Shown: positions 22,875 to 33,571, counted from the stretch's first letter. The stretch is 64,000 bases of DNA from Halichoerus grypus (GCF_964656455.1 NC_135720.1:101444696-101508695), one strand, 5' to 3'. The notes: generated by a model not told the origin, from the letters alone. A program made the numbers and translations.

Positions 22875-23076
22875 ATTCTTTTAAGAGTTATTTATTTACT
22901 TTACAGAGAGAAAGTGAGCATGAGTTGGGGGGCGGACAGAAGGAGAGGGAGACAAGCAGACTCCCAGCTCAGCAAGGAGCCCCACACTGGGACTCAATCC
23001 CCTGACCCTGAGATCATGACCCGAGCAGAAACCAAGAGTTGGAGGCTTAAACCAACTGAGCCACCCAAGCGCCCCA
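22875..23076 (-). mobile_element. Can-SINE (SINEC), antisense, between duplicated flanks
   Basis: Reverse copy with 'cagactcccagctcagcaaggagccccacactgggactcaatcccctgaccctgagatcatgacc' and a CCACCCAAGCGCCCC end. Older than most SINEC copies here. The flanks repeat for 60-68 bp, far longer than a normal SINE target-site duplication. Confidence 0.9.
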
Positions 23077-23144
23077 GATTTTACTTTGGTAGAAGTGTAA
23101 AAATATGGAATTTGCACACGAGTATATGTATATGCGGTTTATTT
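23077..23144. repeat. Right copy of the long duplication flanking a SINE
   Basis: Begins GATTTTACTTTGGTAGAAG and ends in GCGGTTTATTTT, parallel to 22815-22874. The two copies differ at about as many sites as expected for a SINE of this age. Confidence 0.88.
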
Positions 23145-23629
23145 TTTTAAAGAAATATATGCTGGAGGCTGTCTTTTGATCAGGAAAGCATTATACTTCA
23201 TAAAACAAGAAATGACTAAAAAATTGAGAGAACTAATTACTAAGTTTGCTCCCTTGACCAAACAGGCCAGAGCTTAAATGAATGAAATGTAAATTGAATG
23301 AAATCTCACAGGACCTGAAAACAATATTTTGTATATCATGTTTTTCCTTTTAAGTCTCCTGTTCTAATGTCTTCCTTTTACATTCATTTCCTGAAGAGAA
23401 GACCTTTGAATTCTGCTGGTTATACAAAGCCTTCCCTTCCTACTAAGAGAAGGGAAATCTTTAAGCAAAGGCCCTTTTTCTCCTGGGGCAAATCTGACAT
23501 AGGCAAGTGGAATATTTTCCCTGGATACATGAATAGGCGAAGTAAGAAAAGTCAATAGATAGACAATTTTTTATAACAAGGAAATATCCAAGATAGGCTA
23601 AGAACACAAATGCAGAGCAGCCTGAATAT
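23145..23629. other. Unassigned stretch
   Basis: Overlapping open frames of 60-73 codons on both strands at 23364-23682 show no recognisable domain. No repeat family recognised. Confidence 0.4.
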
Positions 23630-23830
23630 CTGAATGAAGAGGGGCTTTGAAGTAGGCAGGCCTGCTTTAAAATTCCAGTCATTCCTAATCCTCTGAACCT
23701 CAGTTCTGGTATCTGTAATAGTGAGTAAGAGATATTTATGTCAAGGATTCCTTAGTAATTTATGAATTAATGAATATAAAATAATAGGCATAATATTTAG
23801 CTTACAGTAAACATTCAACAAAGCTATTTC
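23630..23830 (+). repeat. MIR SINE
   Basis: 'ggctttgaagtaggcaggcctgctttaaaattccagtc', 'cctctgaacctcagttctggtatctgtaatagtgag' and 'ataggcataatatttagcttacagtaaacattcaac' follow MIR consensus order. Confidence 0.65.
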
Positions 23831-24089
23831 TCTGCCTATTATTGTAAATTTCTCCCTCCAAACTATATCCCTTCTAGTGTCTATAATCATATGAATAATA
23901 TCTAAATATATCTATATATATTTAGATATAGCTTTTAAATATATGCAAGTTAATTTAAGTTAATTATCTATGTTTTACTTTCAAGTAATTATGTACTTCC
24001 TTTATTTTAGCTCTTTTGAAAGCAAGAAGCACATCTAATAATTCCTATATAACCCCATATAATATGCATCCTGCTTCTATTAATGTATT

Positions 24090-24310
24090 TGAATATTTAC
24101 ATTCAGTATCCCACTGAATCCACACAATCGCCTGCAAGGTGTGAGCTTTTCTTACCCCACGGTTACAGATGAGAAGGCTAAAGTGTACAGTGGTTAAATA
24201 AGTTGGCCAAGCTAATACCACTCGAAGGTGACGGAGTAGGGAGTTGACGGACTTGAACCTGGATGTGTCTGTGTCCAGAGTCCAGATATCTGTTATGCTC
24301 TATTGCCATC
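24090..24310 (-). repeat. MIR SINE, antisense
   Basis: Reversed MIR with 'cccacggttacagatgagaaggctaaagtgtacagtggttaaataagttggccaagc' and 'ggacttgaacctggatgtgtctgtgtccagagtccagatatctgttatgctctattgcc'. Confidence 0.75.
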
Positions 24311-24489
24311 ACCCCTAAAAGAGAGCAGAAATGTTTCTGTCATTGCTTTCTTGCTTATCTTTAAAGGTGCATTCAGGGGGTACACTACCTGTTTTTAGCA
24401 TACACATCCACATAGACTCCATCACCAGATCATTTCTCTTTTCACTTGTAGGTAACTCACGAATACTTCCATCTTCCACCATCCCTGTC

Positions 24490-24935
24490 CGTAGGACCCT
24501 GGTCCAGGCTGCTCTTGTCATGGCTCAGACAACTGTTTCAGCCTCCTGTAAGATCAACCAGTCTTCACTCTTAACACCTTCCAGTTCATTCTCTATACCG
24601 CAGCCCAGCTGTATTCTAAAACCCAATCTGGGGTGCCTGGGTGGCTCAGATGGTTAAGCATCTGCCTTCGGCTCCGGTCATGATGCCAGGGTCCTGGGAT
24701 CGAGTCCCGCATCGGGCTTCCTGCTCCTTGGGAGCCTGCTTCTCCCTCTGTTTCTCTCTGTCTCTCATGAATAAATAAATAAAATCTTTAAAAATAATAA
24801 AAAAAAATAAAAAAAATAAAACCCAATCTGTTCTTGTAACACTTCAGTAGCTCCACATACCTCTGAGGAAAACCCTCCAACTCTTTGACTCCCCCGACCG
24901 TATAAGCTCCATGAAAGTAGCAGCCCTGTACAACT
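24490..24935 (+). repeat. L2 LINE fragment, interrupted by a SINE
   Basis: 'gttcattctctataccgcagcccagc' before the SINE and 'cttcagtagctccacatacctctgaggaaaaccctccaactctttgac...ataagctccatgaaagtagcagccc' after it fit L2 3' ORF/UTR text split by the SINE at 24631. Confidence 0.55.
24631..24816 (+). mobile_element. Can-SINE (SINEC)
   Basis: Head GGGTGCCTGGGTGGCTCAGATGGTTAAGC, shortened CT region and a long A-rich tail. A perfect 14-bp duplication, TAAAACCCAATCTG, is at 24617-24630 and 24817-24830. Confidence 0.94.
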
Positions 24936-25439
24936 GGCACAGGAGGGGTTTGCCCATTTTGGTTATTCAGGAAGTCTCTGTTTGGTCAGCATGTTGAAGG
25001 AACCAGGTTTCCAGGCTTCTTTAATTCATGTACTTATTCATTCTTTCAGCCTCATCTTCTGCTATTCCTGCCCTTGAATATACTCTCCAGCTTTAATAAA
25101 CTTTGTTTAGACCTTGAAAATCATCAAAAAGAGAAACAGTTCTCAGAAATGCACAGAACTGAGAATGGGAAAGATAAACTCCAAGATGCAGACAATCTGA
25201 TAATACCAGGAGGGCTGAGGCTGGTGACAGGGCAGCTAGAAGGGCCAAGGAGATGCTTAGGAACAACAACAATAAAAGGACAGTAGACACAAGGCAAACA
25301 GGAGTCATCAACCACAAGGACTAAACCTATAGCTCAAAAGTAATTTGTTGTGTTTTACCTTCAGCGACATTTATACTTCTATCTTCCTTAGTTTTTATTT
25401 ATTCTTTTTAATATGTCTCTCACTTTGGGAGAGCCATTC

Positions 25440-25620
25440 TGGGATGAGTCAGGTAGCTATTACGTTATTATGTGTTTATTGTATGTGAGGTTTCCTGCTA
25501 GAAACTGAAGGTACGAGACCAGAGGGTAACAGGCATTGCCCTCATGAAGACTGCAGTCTGTGTAGGAGGGAGACATAGATTATTTCAATACAACAGAATA
25601 AAGACTGCCCTAAGTTTCAC
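25440..25620 (+). repeat. Ancient interspersed repeat, unnamed
   Basis: 'gaggtttcctgctagaaactgaaggtacgagaccagagggtaacaggcattgccctcatgaagactgcagtctgtgtaggagggagacatagattatttcaatacaac' follows the common mammalian pattern 'gccaggcactg...ctgccctcaaggagctcacagtctagtgggggagacag'. Other pieces of what looks like the same family lie at 37045, 42985, 50460, 52590 and 56380. Confidence 0.5.
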
Positions 25621-25639
25621 AACTGCTCAGCAAAGGAGG

Positions 25640-26546
25640 GCCACTTTGCCAAAGACAAAGGCCCACAGAAAGATTTCATGACAGTTTCTATAAATGCCTA
25701 TTGATTTTGCCTATGTCAACAAGATAATTAAATCTCCAGATGTTTAGTCTACATGTGTTCTAGAGATGTGTTGTTTATGTATAAATGTGAATGGTCATAG
25801 GCAGCTTTTTTTTACTTTTTCCATTTGAATATTAACTCATTTTGTTTATACCGATTTTCCTGGCTAAAAGGCTGAAAATTTCCCAAAGGTCACAGTGGAA
25901 TCCCTCACCTTGTTTGACAGGCTGAAGACCAAATTTTTGAATGTCAAACACACTTATAAATAGTCTGAGTTTGTCTGTTGTCTAATGCCATTTCACTTCT
26001 ATATATATATTTTTTTTTGAAGAAGCCTGTTTTCCTCAGCAAGAGAACTCTATTTGCAATTAAGTTGTATGCAGGCCCTGTTACATCAGGGGTCAGGCCC
26101 TTCCATTTCTCTCCCCTTGATTTTGATACCATTCTGGGTGGGGGTAAGGGGGTCATCATGGGGGCAGGCATAATCATGGGAGCGGAACAGCTCAGTCTTC
26201 CGTATTGTGATTCCATACTGACTGCAAACCTACCCCAATCTTTTCAGCAATATGCAGCACTGGATATGCAGGATATAAAGTTACTCAGAAATCGCAGTTG
26301 CAAGTATTGAGAGCAGTGGTATAGCAAGTGTGGGAGAAGGTAGGGCAGTAGGAGCACTCTACCTCATGTGTAGGCAGTAAGGGCGCTGGCTGTAGAAAAT
26401 TTAAAGAAATGATAAAACTGACTAAAATTTGGTTTGCTTTGTGTTATCACCATGCATTGTCATTTTAACAATGTCAGTGGTATAATCCTCCTCCCTGCTG
26501 GGATAGATCGTGATTTTATGCGACCCTTCTGCCTCCTCCCCAAGTT
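25640..26546. other. Unassigned stretch
   Basis: Nothing certain. GC-richer text at 26070-26260 might be old LTR debris. The paired open frames at 25944-26310 are not supported as genes. Confidence 0.4.
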
Positions 26547-26560
26547 CTCTTCTTGGTACT

Positions 26561-26740
26561 TTTTTTTTTTTTTAAGATTTTATTTATTTGACAGAGAGAG
26601 ACACAGCAAGAGCAGGAACACAAGCAGGGGGAGTGGGAGAGGGAGAAGCAGGGAGCCCGATGCAGGGCTCGATCCCAGGACCCTGGGATCATGACCTGAG
26701 CCGAAGGCAGACGCTTAAGGACTGAGCCACGCAGGCGCCC
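26561..26740 (-). mobile_element. Can-SINE (SINEC), antisense, internally deleted
   Basis: Young-type reverse copy, but the 'GGCTTCCCGC...GGG' segment after GAGGGAGAAGCA is missing, a deletion of about 15-20 bp. Duplication CTCTTCTTGGTACT at 26547-26560 and, with one mismatch, 26741-26754. Confidence 0.93.
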
Positions 26741-26754
26741 CTCTTATTGGTACT

Positions 26755-27450
26755 TATATATCTCTTTCTCTCTGACCGTGCAGGGCAAAGACAGAGCTAG
26801 GGAGTGTTATCTTCTGTTGCTCTCTGTAATGATATCAATGTTGGTATCTGATGATGCAGCAATAAATGTGGAGTTGTAACACGGGGCGACATCCCTAATG
26901 ATTTCCCACTAGAGTAGCTCTTCCATAGTGAATCTGATGCTCACTTCCACTCAACGATTGGCTTCATAAAATTCTTTCTTTTCCAGGATCTGATGGGAGA
27001 ACTGCCTTGTCAAGAAATAGGATGCATTTTCACGGTCAGACCTGAAATTAATGAGCAACTTGTCCTTTAGGAGCAGGTTTCTCTCTGGGTGCCGTAACAC
27101 CACTAAAATCCCAGGTTGATAACCCCAACTCAATTTGATTATGAGCACCACACTTTTTGGAAAATGTGTAACTTTATAACAAACAATATGAGAGAAGTAT
27201 ACTACTGAGTTCAACCAGAAGAGAGAAATATGTTTTTCAGAGTAATTTCAAGAAGACCTTGCTAGGAACATTTAAAAAAAAGAGAGAGAGAGAGAGAGAA
27301 TTACTACTGGAAAGAAGGCAAGAAGGGAAGACAAAAGGGAAGGAACAAAACTGGGGGAAATCCTTCAGGTTTTTTTTTGTACAGCCAACGGATTGATCTG
27401 TATTACATTTGGATTTACGAAAAAAATTAAAAGGTGATTTTAAAAAAAGA
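26755..27450. other. Unassigned stretch with a short (GA)n
   Basis: A (GA)n run lies at about 27281-27299. A reverse open frame of 87 codons at 26951-27214 has no recognisable content. Confidence 0.4.
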
Positions 27451-27461
27451 AGTAAGATCTA

Positions 27462-27651
27462 GGGATGTCTGGGTGGCTCAGTCAGTTAAGCATCTGCCTT
27501 CAGCTCAGGTCATGATCCCAGGGTCCTGGGATGGAGCCCCACGTCGGGCTCCTTGCTCAGCAGGGAACCTGCTTCTCCCTCTGCTTGCTGCTCCCCTTGC
27601 TTGTGTTCTCTCTCTTTCTGTCAAATAAATAAATAAAATCTTTTTTAAAAA
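27462..27651 (+). mobile_element. Can-SINE (SINEC)
   Basis: Full-length copy with head GGATGTCTGGGTGGCTCAG and a CAAATAAATAAATAAAATC tail. Duplication AGTAAGATCTA at 27451-27461 and AGTATGATCTA at 27652-27662. Confidence 0.93.
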
Positions 27652-27693
27652 AGTATGATCTACTTCTTCCCAAATTAGAAAATTTTTATTTAA

Positions 27694-27888
27694 GGGCGCC
27701 TGGGTGGCTCAGTCGTTAAGCGTCTGCCTTCTGCTCGGGTCGTGGTCCCAGGGTTCTGGAGTCGAGTCCCGCGTCGGGCTCCCTGCTCCATGGGAAGCCT
27801 GCTTCTCCCTCTCCCTCTCCCCCTGCTTGTGTTCCCTCTCTTGCTGTGTCTCTCTCTGTCAAATAAATAAGTAAAATCTTTAAAAAAA
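27694..27888 (+). mobile_element. Can-SINE (SINEC), youngest-looking copy
   Basis: Intact head GGGCGCCTGGGTGGCTCAGT, clean CTCTCCCTCTCCCCCTGCTTG block and a AAATAAATAAGTAAAATC tail. A perfect 17-bp duplication, AGAAAATTTTTATTTAA, is at 27677-27693 and 27889-27905. It lies 43 bp downstream of another SINE in the same direction. The 153-codon reverse frame at 27690-28151 is partly SINE and is rejected. Confidence 0.95.
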
Positions 27889-28254
27889 AGAAAATTTTTA
27901 TTTAAATGATTGAAAATGGAATGTGTACAAAGCAACATGTCATCTTTGTGCATTGTCCAATAAGTCTCTGCACGGAGCTGTATTTTGGCAGGCAGTCTTT
28001 CATCTTCAGTCCAGCTATTCCCCCGTGGCCACAATATTCCAAGTATTTTTCCAGCCTCTCTATCTTTTCCCAGACTAACACCAAAGCTCGCATTCTCCTG
28101 TGTGCTGGGCCACTCCCAACCCTCAGGGACTTTCTGTTTGATATTGTGCAAAGAGTAAACAGGAAAACAAGGCAGGGACTCCAGCAGGGAATGGAAGTTT
28201 GCTCTTGTTAAAATGTAGCAAACCTAGCAAATGAACCCCATGAACTCAACTTCC

Positions 28255-28420
28255 AGAAGATTATGGAATCATAGCAGAAGGGCAAGGTAATGATCACTTA
28301 GTCCAATTTTATTACTTTCCATGAGTTTACAGATGTAAATCTAAGGCATATTGACCTGGAATGACTGAACCAAAGCGATACAGAGGTGAAGCAAGAGGAG
28401 AACCTAACTAAAAGTTAAGA
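28255..28420 (-). repeat. MIR3-like SINE, antisense
   Basis: 'tatggaatcatagcagaagggcaaggtaatgatcacttagtccaattttatt' corresponds to the reversed MIR3 3' half ('gaatcatagaatgt...agatcatctagtccaa'), followed by the degraded core. Confidence 0.65.
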
Positions 28421-29764
28421 GAAAGGAAAACCTTGATGTTTGAAATCTCCTCTAGAACTTAATCTTAAATTCCACCATAGGAAAATACTAGTTCTGGCAA
28501 AAATTTGGTACTGAGGATTTACTTATAAATGGTATAATAATGGATGCCTACACTTATCTGTTTCTTTTTCGGATACACTATTTTACGATTGGAAAGAGAA
28601 TGGTGTTTATTTTCTGTTTTAAGCACATAGGGTGCAACAACATGACAAGGAGACTGAACTTCTAAGCCACATTTGATGCACAGTCTTATTTATGATGAAT
28701 TTTTGCTTATCAATGAATGCAAATCCTATCTAAACTTCCTATTGCTTTTATTAAATAAAGATGCTTTCATAAACTCCTCAACCATTTCCAGTCTGTCATT
28801 TCCTACCCATACAGAAATGGCGATTGGAGATAGTGGATTTTCCCAAAGAATATTTGTACCCTATGGAAATAAAGGTAATTTTTAAAATATCAAATATCAC
28901 TGGACTTCTGCTGCGTCATATTATAAAGCTTTTAACAAAAATGGATTACAAATCAAAAAAACAATTCCTTTGTCAGATAATGAGTCTATTTTCCATTCAG
29001 AAAAGTATGGTCTCCAGAAACTAATTTGCTCTAAGCCGAAAAACTCAATATCCAAGGTTAATGTCAGCTGCCCAACATCCAAACATCCCTGCCATAACAT
29101 TATGCTTCTTCCTAAAGAAACTTTTGTTCAAAACAAAATAAAACAAAACAAACTAACAAAGTAAACCCCACATAAATTCCCACATGACAATGTTCTCAGA
29201 GAGGAGGCTGGCTCCATTCCCAGCCCCACAGTGAGTCCAGATTGGTCTAAGCCAATTATTGTGTTACGTTCCTCTCACCAGTGATTGATTTAGATGGCAT
29301 GAGAAATAAGACTGAAGAGGAAATCCGTTGGGGGTCTTCTGGGGAAGGCTTCTCCACTCTTAGAAGAGATGCACAGAAAGAAGCAACTGCTTCTTCTCCT
29401 GGATCTTGTTTTGTCTGGTTGTGTGGTCTGTGGACAAGAACGAGCACAAAGCTCAGGCTCTGGGGATAGGCAAAGCAGAATGAGAAAGAGGACTTAGGTT
29501 CTTAATGACTCCCCTGAACCTCTAAATTAACAAGCTCTATAACTATCATTCTTCCGAACATTGTGTTGTATTAGATAAGAAATGTCCTTACAGTTTAAAA
29601 CAGTTGCAGCTGGAAACACCCAAAATGATCAAGACCAAAACTGCCTTTAAAACTGTACTCTCCAATGTGCCTTTCCTAGATACAACAGGCCTGACTAAGA
29701 GTATGGGTGGTGCAATGCAAACTCCTTAAAACTACCACAAAAGAAGTTCAAAGAACATTTTCTT
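28421..29764. other. Unassigned stretch
   Basis: No gene recognised. Short open frames cluster at 28673-29164 in AT-rich DNA without protein-like composition. A CAAAA-type simple run lies at about 29132-29155. Confidence 0.4.
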
Positions 29765-30170
29765 GAAGCCCCAAAGCCAGCATTGCTTGAGATGGCTGTG
29801 GTAGAATGAGTTCTGTGTGAAAATGCATTATTCAGCCTCTCTTGTGACGAAACTCTAATCTTAGGATGTAAGAGGACGTGATGTATGCTATTCCAGACTG
29901 AGTCAAAAACACCTCCCCGGTGGGCTCCTCTAGGATGGTTCCCTCTTGTAGCTGGCTGGCTAGGAAATGACCTCAGGAATGTCCTTGGAAGCCAGGAGTT
30001 AAAGGTGGATGAATGACTTGTGGAACTGAGGTCTATATTTTCCTGCTAAGCAGGAAGATCCATAATGGACTGTTCACCTTGAACAAGATAGAAACTTGTA
30101 TTGTGTTATACCGCTAACATTTAGAGGTTTATTTGTTGCAATCGCTAGCATTACAGCATTAGTTAATACA
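29765..30170 (+). mobile_element. MLT1-like LTR (ERVL-MaLR)
   Basis: The 3' portion 'ggatgaatgacttgtggaactgagg', 'aagatagaaacttgtattgtgttataccgctaacatttagaggtttatttgttgcaatcgctagcattacagcattagttaatac' matches the end of MLT1-type LTRs in order. Solitary and heavily diverged, with no retroviral coding sequence attached. Confidence 0.65.
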
Positions 30171-30234
30171 ACAAGAATTGCAGTGTTTTGGTGAATGGTG
30201 ATATGGATGAATTGACAAGTGGGTAAAGAACATA

Positions 30235-30340
30235 ATCCAAGTTCATAAATAAGGAAACAGGATCAGAGAGTCAGGTGTCTTGCCCAAAACACCCAGGAAG
30301 TAACTTGTGTAATTGGCCTAGAACTCAGCCATTCTGAGTG
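30235..30340 (-). repeat. MIR fragment, antisense
   Basis: 'aaataaggaaacaggatcagagagtcaggtgtcttgcccaaaacacccaggaagtaac...cctagaactcagcc' is the reversed MIR core. Confidence 0.7.
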
Positions 30341-30925
30341 CAAATTCATGTTTTTCTGGTGTCCTATCCTGCAAAAGGCCAAGTGGATAAATTCCAACTT
30401 GGTTCCAAGTCTTGAAAACTGATATTGACCAACACATATCAGAAAAGACACTACCCATATGTACCAAACAGCACAGATTTTTGTGTTCTTACTGATTGGG
30501 CTCTAAATGCACGGCTTTCAGCTTTATATTAAGCTTTATTTTAAATCAGGTTTGCTAGAATTATCATGTGATTGATATCCAGTGATATTTTAGTGCAAAT
30601 TAACTTCCTCTAGGTTAATCTGGAATACTGCTAACATTTCTCTTCTTTTGAACATATACTTCATCTTTCTAATGAAGCCATAATAGTATTTGACATTAGC
30701 TTTTTATAGTATCAAAATTAAGGAACCATGCTTTTCTTCTTTCCCCTATTTTTTTCCAATAAAAATATGTTTTAATTATAGAAAAGCAATTTAAAAATCA
30801 CCTGAAGTGAAAGGTTACAGGCAAGCATGGAAAAGAGGCTTCAATGATCCATGTGGCAACAGATTAGAGTCAGAGGACATAAGTATAAACCCATGTTTAG
30901 CTTAATATAGATATGGAGAGCCATA
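30341..30925. other. Unassigned AT-rich stretch
   Basis: No gene or repeat recognised. Confidence 0.4.
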
Positions 30926-30938
30926 TAAAGAACTTTTT

Positions 30939-31151
30939 TTTTTTTTAACATTTTTTTTTTTTTAAAGATTTTATTTATTTATTTGACAGAGAGAGACACA
31001 GCAAGAGAGAGAGCACAAGCAGGGGGAGTGGGAGAGGGAGAAGCAGGCTTCCCGCCGAGCTGGGAGCCCGATGCGGGGCTCGATCCCAGGACCCTGGGAT
31101 CATGACCTGAGCTGAAGGCAGACGCTTAACGACTGAGCCACCCAGGCGCCC
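30939..31151 (-). mobile_element. Can-SINE (SINEC), antisense, young type
   Basis: Very well preserved, from a double T-run tail (30932-30963) to CCACCCAGGCGCCC. Box-B region CGATCCCAGGACCCTGGGATC is intact. Duplication TAAAGAACTTTTT at 30926-30938 and 31152-31164. Confidence 0.95.
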
Positions 31152-31189
31152 TAAAGAACTTTTTATAGATACACACATGCACAGATTAG

Positions 31190-31855
31190 TATATAGACAG
31201 TCCCCAATTTACAACAGCTCAACATATGATTTTTCAACTTCATGATGCTGTGCATGCATTCAGTAGAAACCAGACTTTGAATTTTGCTAGCCACAGGCAG
31301 TAAGAATCTCTGGTGATGCTGGGCAACGGCAGTGAGCCCAAATCCCCGTCAGCCATGCAATTAGGGGGGTGAACAACCGATGCACTTACAACCATTCTGT
31401 TGTTCACTTTCAGTACCATATTCAATCAATTTACATGTGATATCCAACACTGTATTATAAAATAGGCTTTATGTTGGGACACCTGGGTAGCTCAGTCAGT
31501 TGAGAGCCCGACTCTTGACTTCAGCTCAGGTCATGATCTCAGGGTTGTGAGATTGAGCCCTGTGGTCGGGCTCCATATGGAGCCTGCTTAAGATTCTCTC
31601 TCACCCCCTCACTCTGCACCCCCGCCCTCCATACACATGTGCACTCACTCTGTCTAAAAAAAAATAGGTTTTATGTTAAATGATTTTGTCCAACTGTAGG
31701 CCAATGTAAGTGTTCTCGACATGTTAAGGTAGGCTAGACTAAGCTATAAATTTGGTAGTTTAGGGGTATTAAATGCATTTTGAACTTACAATATTTTCAA
31801 CTTACTGTGGGTTATTAGGACATAACCCTAGAGTAAGTTAAGGAAGATCTGTACA
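31190..31855 (+). mobile_element. Non-autonomous DNA transposon-like repeat, split by a SINE
   Basis: Left end 'gacagtccccaatttac', then 'cattcagtagaaaccagactttgaattttg', 'ggtgatgctgggcaacggcagtgagcc'. After the SINE come 'gattttgtccaactgtaggccaatgtaagtgttc', 'ggtattaaatgcattttgaacttacaatattttcaacttactgtgggttattaggacataacccta' and the right end 'gttaaggaagatctgta'. This is a familiar mammalian DNA-type repeat whose ends are inverted relatives (C-A-G...ACTTAC). Placing it in the Tigger/mariner class is my inference. Confidence 0.6.
31476..31660 (+). mobile_element. Can-SINE, older arctoid type
   Basis: Head GGGACACCTGGGTAGCTCAGTCAGTTGAGAGCCCGACTCTTGACTTCAGC keeps the tRNA-Lys-like segment that younger copies replaced with 'CTGCCTTCGGC'. 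No AAATAAATAAA tail remains. Duplication AAAATAGGCTTTATGTT at 31459-31475 and, with one mismatch, 31661-31677. Confidence 0.92.
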
Positions 31856-31899
31856 GCTGTGTATTTCCTTGATGTCAGTCGAGAAGGCTTAGAAGTGAT

Positions 31900-32229
31900 G
31901 GCACCACCACAGCAAGCAGCACAGTTAGCACCAGATCTTTGCTTCTAATACCACCGTCTAACGGAACAAACCAGGGCTTCTTAGAGAAATGGCTGATACT
32001 GCGGCAGGAAAGATACAAGACAAGCCTGGAGTATCTTACAGTGCAAGAAAGTACGGGATACTTTTTTTTTTTAAAGGACCCAATAATAATAATGGGTTAT
32101 GTCAAAGGGAGACAGAAGCCAATGGACAGAGTTGGAACAATTTGAGCAATAAAGTAAATGGAGTGGTATTGAATTATAACCCAAACACAACAGAAATATT
32201 TATAAATACCCATGAATCCATACTGATAT
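31900..32229 (+). repeat. Probable old LINE-derived fragment
   Basis: 'gagaaatggctgatactgcggcagg...aagacaagcctggagtatcttac...gaccc...ggagacagaagccaatgg...gagcaataaagtaaatgg' resembles HAL1/L1ME-type 3' text. The open frames at 31939-32231 fall in it and are not host genes. Confidence 0.4.
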
Positions 32230-32240
32230 AAAAACATTGA

Positions 32241-32442
32241 GGGGCGCCTGGGTGGGCCAGTCAGTTAAGCATCTGCCTTCACCTCAGGTCATGATCTCGG
32301 GGTCCTGGGACTGAACCCCATGTTGTTGGACTCCCTGCCCAGTGGGGAGTCTGCTTCTCCCTCTCCCTCCACCCCTCCCCCCACTCATGCTCGCTTGTGC
32401 TCTCTCTCTCTCTCTCAAATAAATAAATAAAATATTTTTTTA
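32241..32442 (+). mobile_element. Can-SINE (SINEC)
   Basis: Head GGGGCGCCTGGGTGGGCCAGT, diverged middle and a CAAATAAATAAATAAAATATT tail. Only a weak short duplication, AAAAACAT, is visible at 32230-32237 and 32443-32450. Confidence 0.93.
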
Positions 32443-32458
32443 AAAAACATCAAATAAA

Positions 32459-32549
32459 TAGAGTGGAATGGAATAGAATGGAATAGAATAGAATAGAATA
32501 GAATAGAATAGAATAGAATAGAATAGAATAATTAGAATAGAATAGAATT
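32459..32549. repeat. (GAATA)n pentanucleotide microsatellite
   Basis: About 18 units of GAATA/GAATG with a few interruptions, starting as GAATG-type units and becoming pure GAATA between about 32484 and 32530. It follows a SINE A-tail, a common birthplace for such arrays. Confidence 0.95.
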
Positions 32550-33530
32550 GAAATCCCGTATAGAAGCGTGGGCTGGGTGGAGAGCCATCAAGAATATTAT
32601 AAAAGCTATTCTTGCCCACAGTGGGGATGCAAACTGAACGGTCACCAAGGTCACTTTCAGTTTAAAAGGTTGGAGTTTTTCTTTCATCTTGTATGTAACA
32701 CTACCTTTAAACTATTAGTCTTAAGCATTGCCCCTGTTTTTTAGCTCTCTGCAGTCTCTTTGATTTCCTAACTGAAAAATTGATTCCACTAGCAAAAATA
32801 AAAAGCATCTATTAAGAGGATGAGTCCTTCAGCTTGTTTGTATGCATAGATGGGCACATCGCTAAGTATGTGATGAAGAACAGGTCCTTTCACTATGATT
32901 AAGAAAGTGTGAATGAATCATCTCTTGAAACTCAATCTTCTCTATGAAGTCAATGCAAAAAGAACAGGAGCTTTGGAAGGCAGGTCTCCAGTTCACAACC
33001 AAATTGAGAACTTGTCTTCAAGACTTCTTCATATTCTTTCCAGAACATTGGGCCTTGTGAAAGGTCCCATCAGTAAAAAATAAAATACACACACACACAT
33101 GCTTATTAATATTAAAGCTTTTGAAGTTGATGGGATCTGCAGGTGAGAGTTTCTCACCTTCACAGTGGTAGGTACTGAGGGATGAATTGTACCTGGTGGG
33201 AGTTTTCTTCCCTCTGTGGTGAAGTAAACACAGTTTTACACATCAAATGACTCCAGTGTGTTTCCCCCTAGACAACTAGTCTTCTTTATTCAGGCAAAAA
33301 CTGTGTGATGGGAGTCCCAAAATGTTTGTTTCTGGAATTCGACTCACAAGAGAAAATTAGATAGCCTCTTGGTCCACTTCCTATCAGAGTAAACCTGATG
33401 CAAGGGCGAATGGGGGAAGGGAACTGAAACCAGCTTTAAGAACTTTTTGTCCTAAACTTCACAAGCACAGAAAGTGAATGTAACATTTTATGGGAAACCC
33501 CACATTGCCTGTGGATCTTCACTACCAACA
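32550..33530. other. Unassigned stretch upstream of the CpG island
   Basis: No Can-SINE or L1 after 32442. A short (CA)n lies at about 33086-33099. The sequence between here and the CpG island looks unique. Confidence 0.45.
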
Positions 33531-33534
33531 CGCA

Positions 33535-33571
33535 AGACACACACACATATACACACACATATACACACACA
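33535..33571. repeat. (CA)n/(TA) dinucleotide run
   Basis: Alternating ACACACACAT-ATACACACAC blocks, imperfect. Confidence 0.9.

Noticed and set aside
27690..28151. 153-codon reverse open frame
   Set aside because: It reads through an antisense view of the SINE at 27694-27888; the same peptide pieces recur at other SINE copies.
29765..30170. Endogenous retrovirus with coding content
   Set aside because: Only a solitary, diverged LTR-like sequence is present; no gag, pol or env similarity was seen here or near 21335 and 40560.
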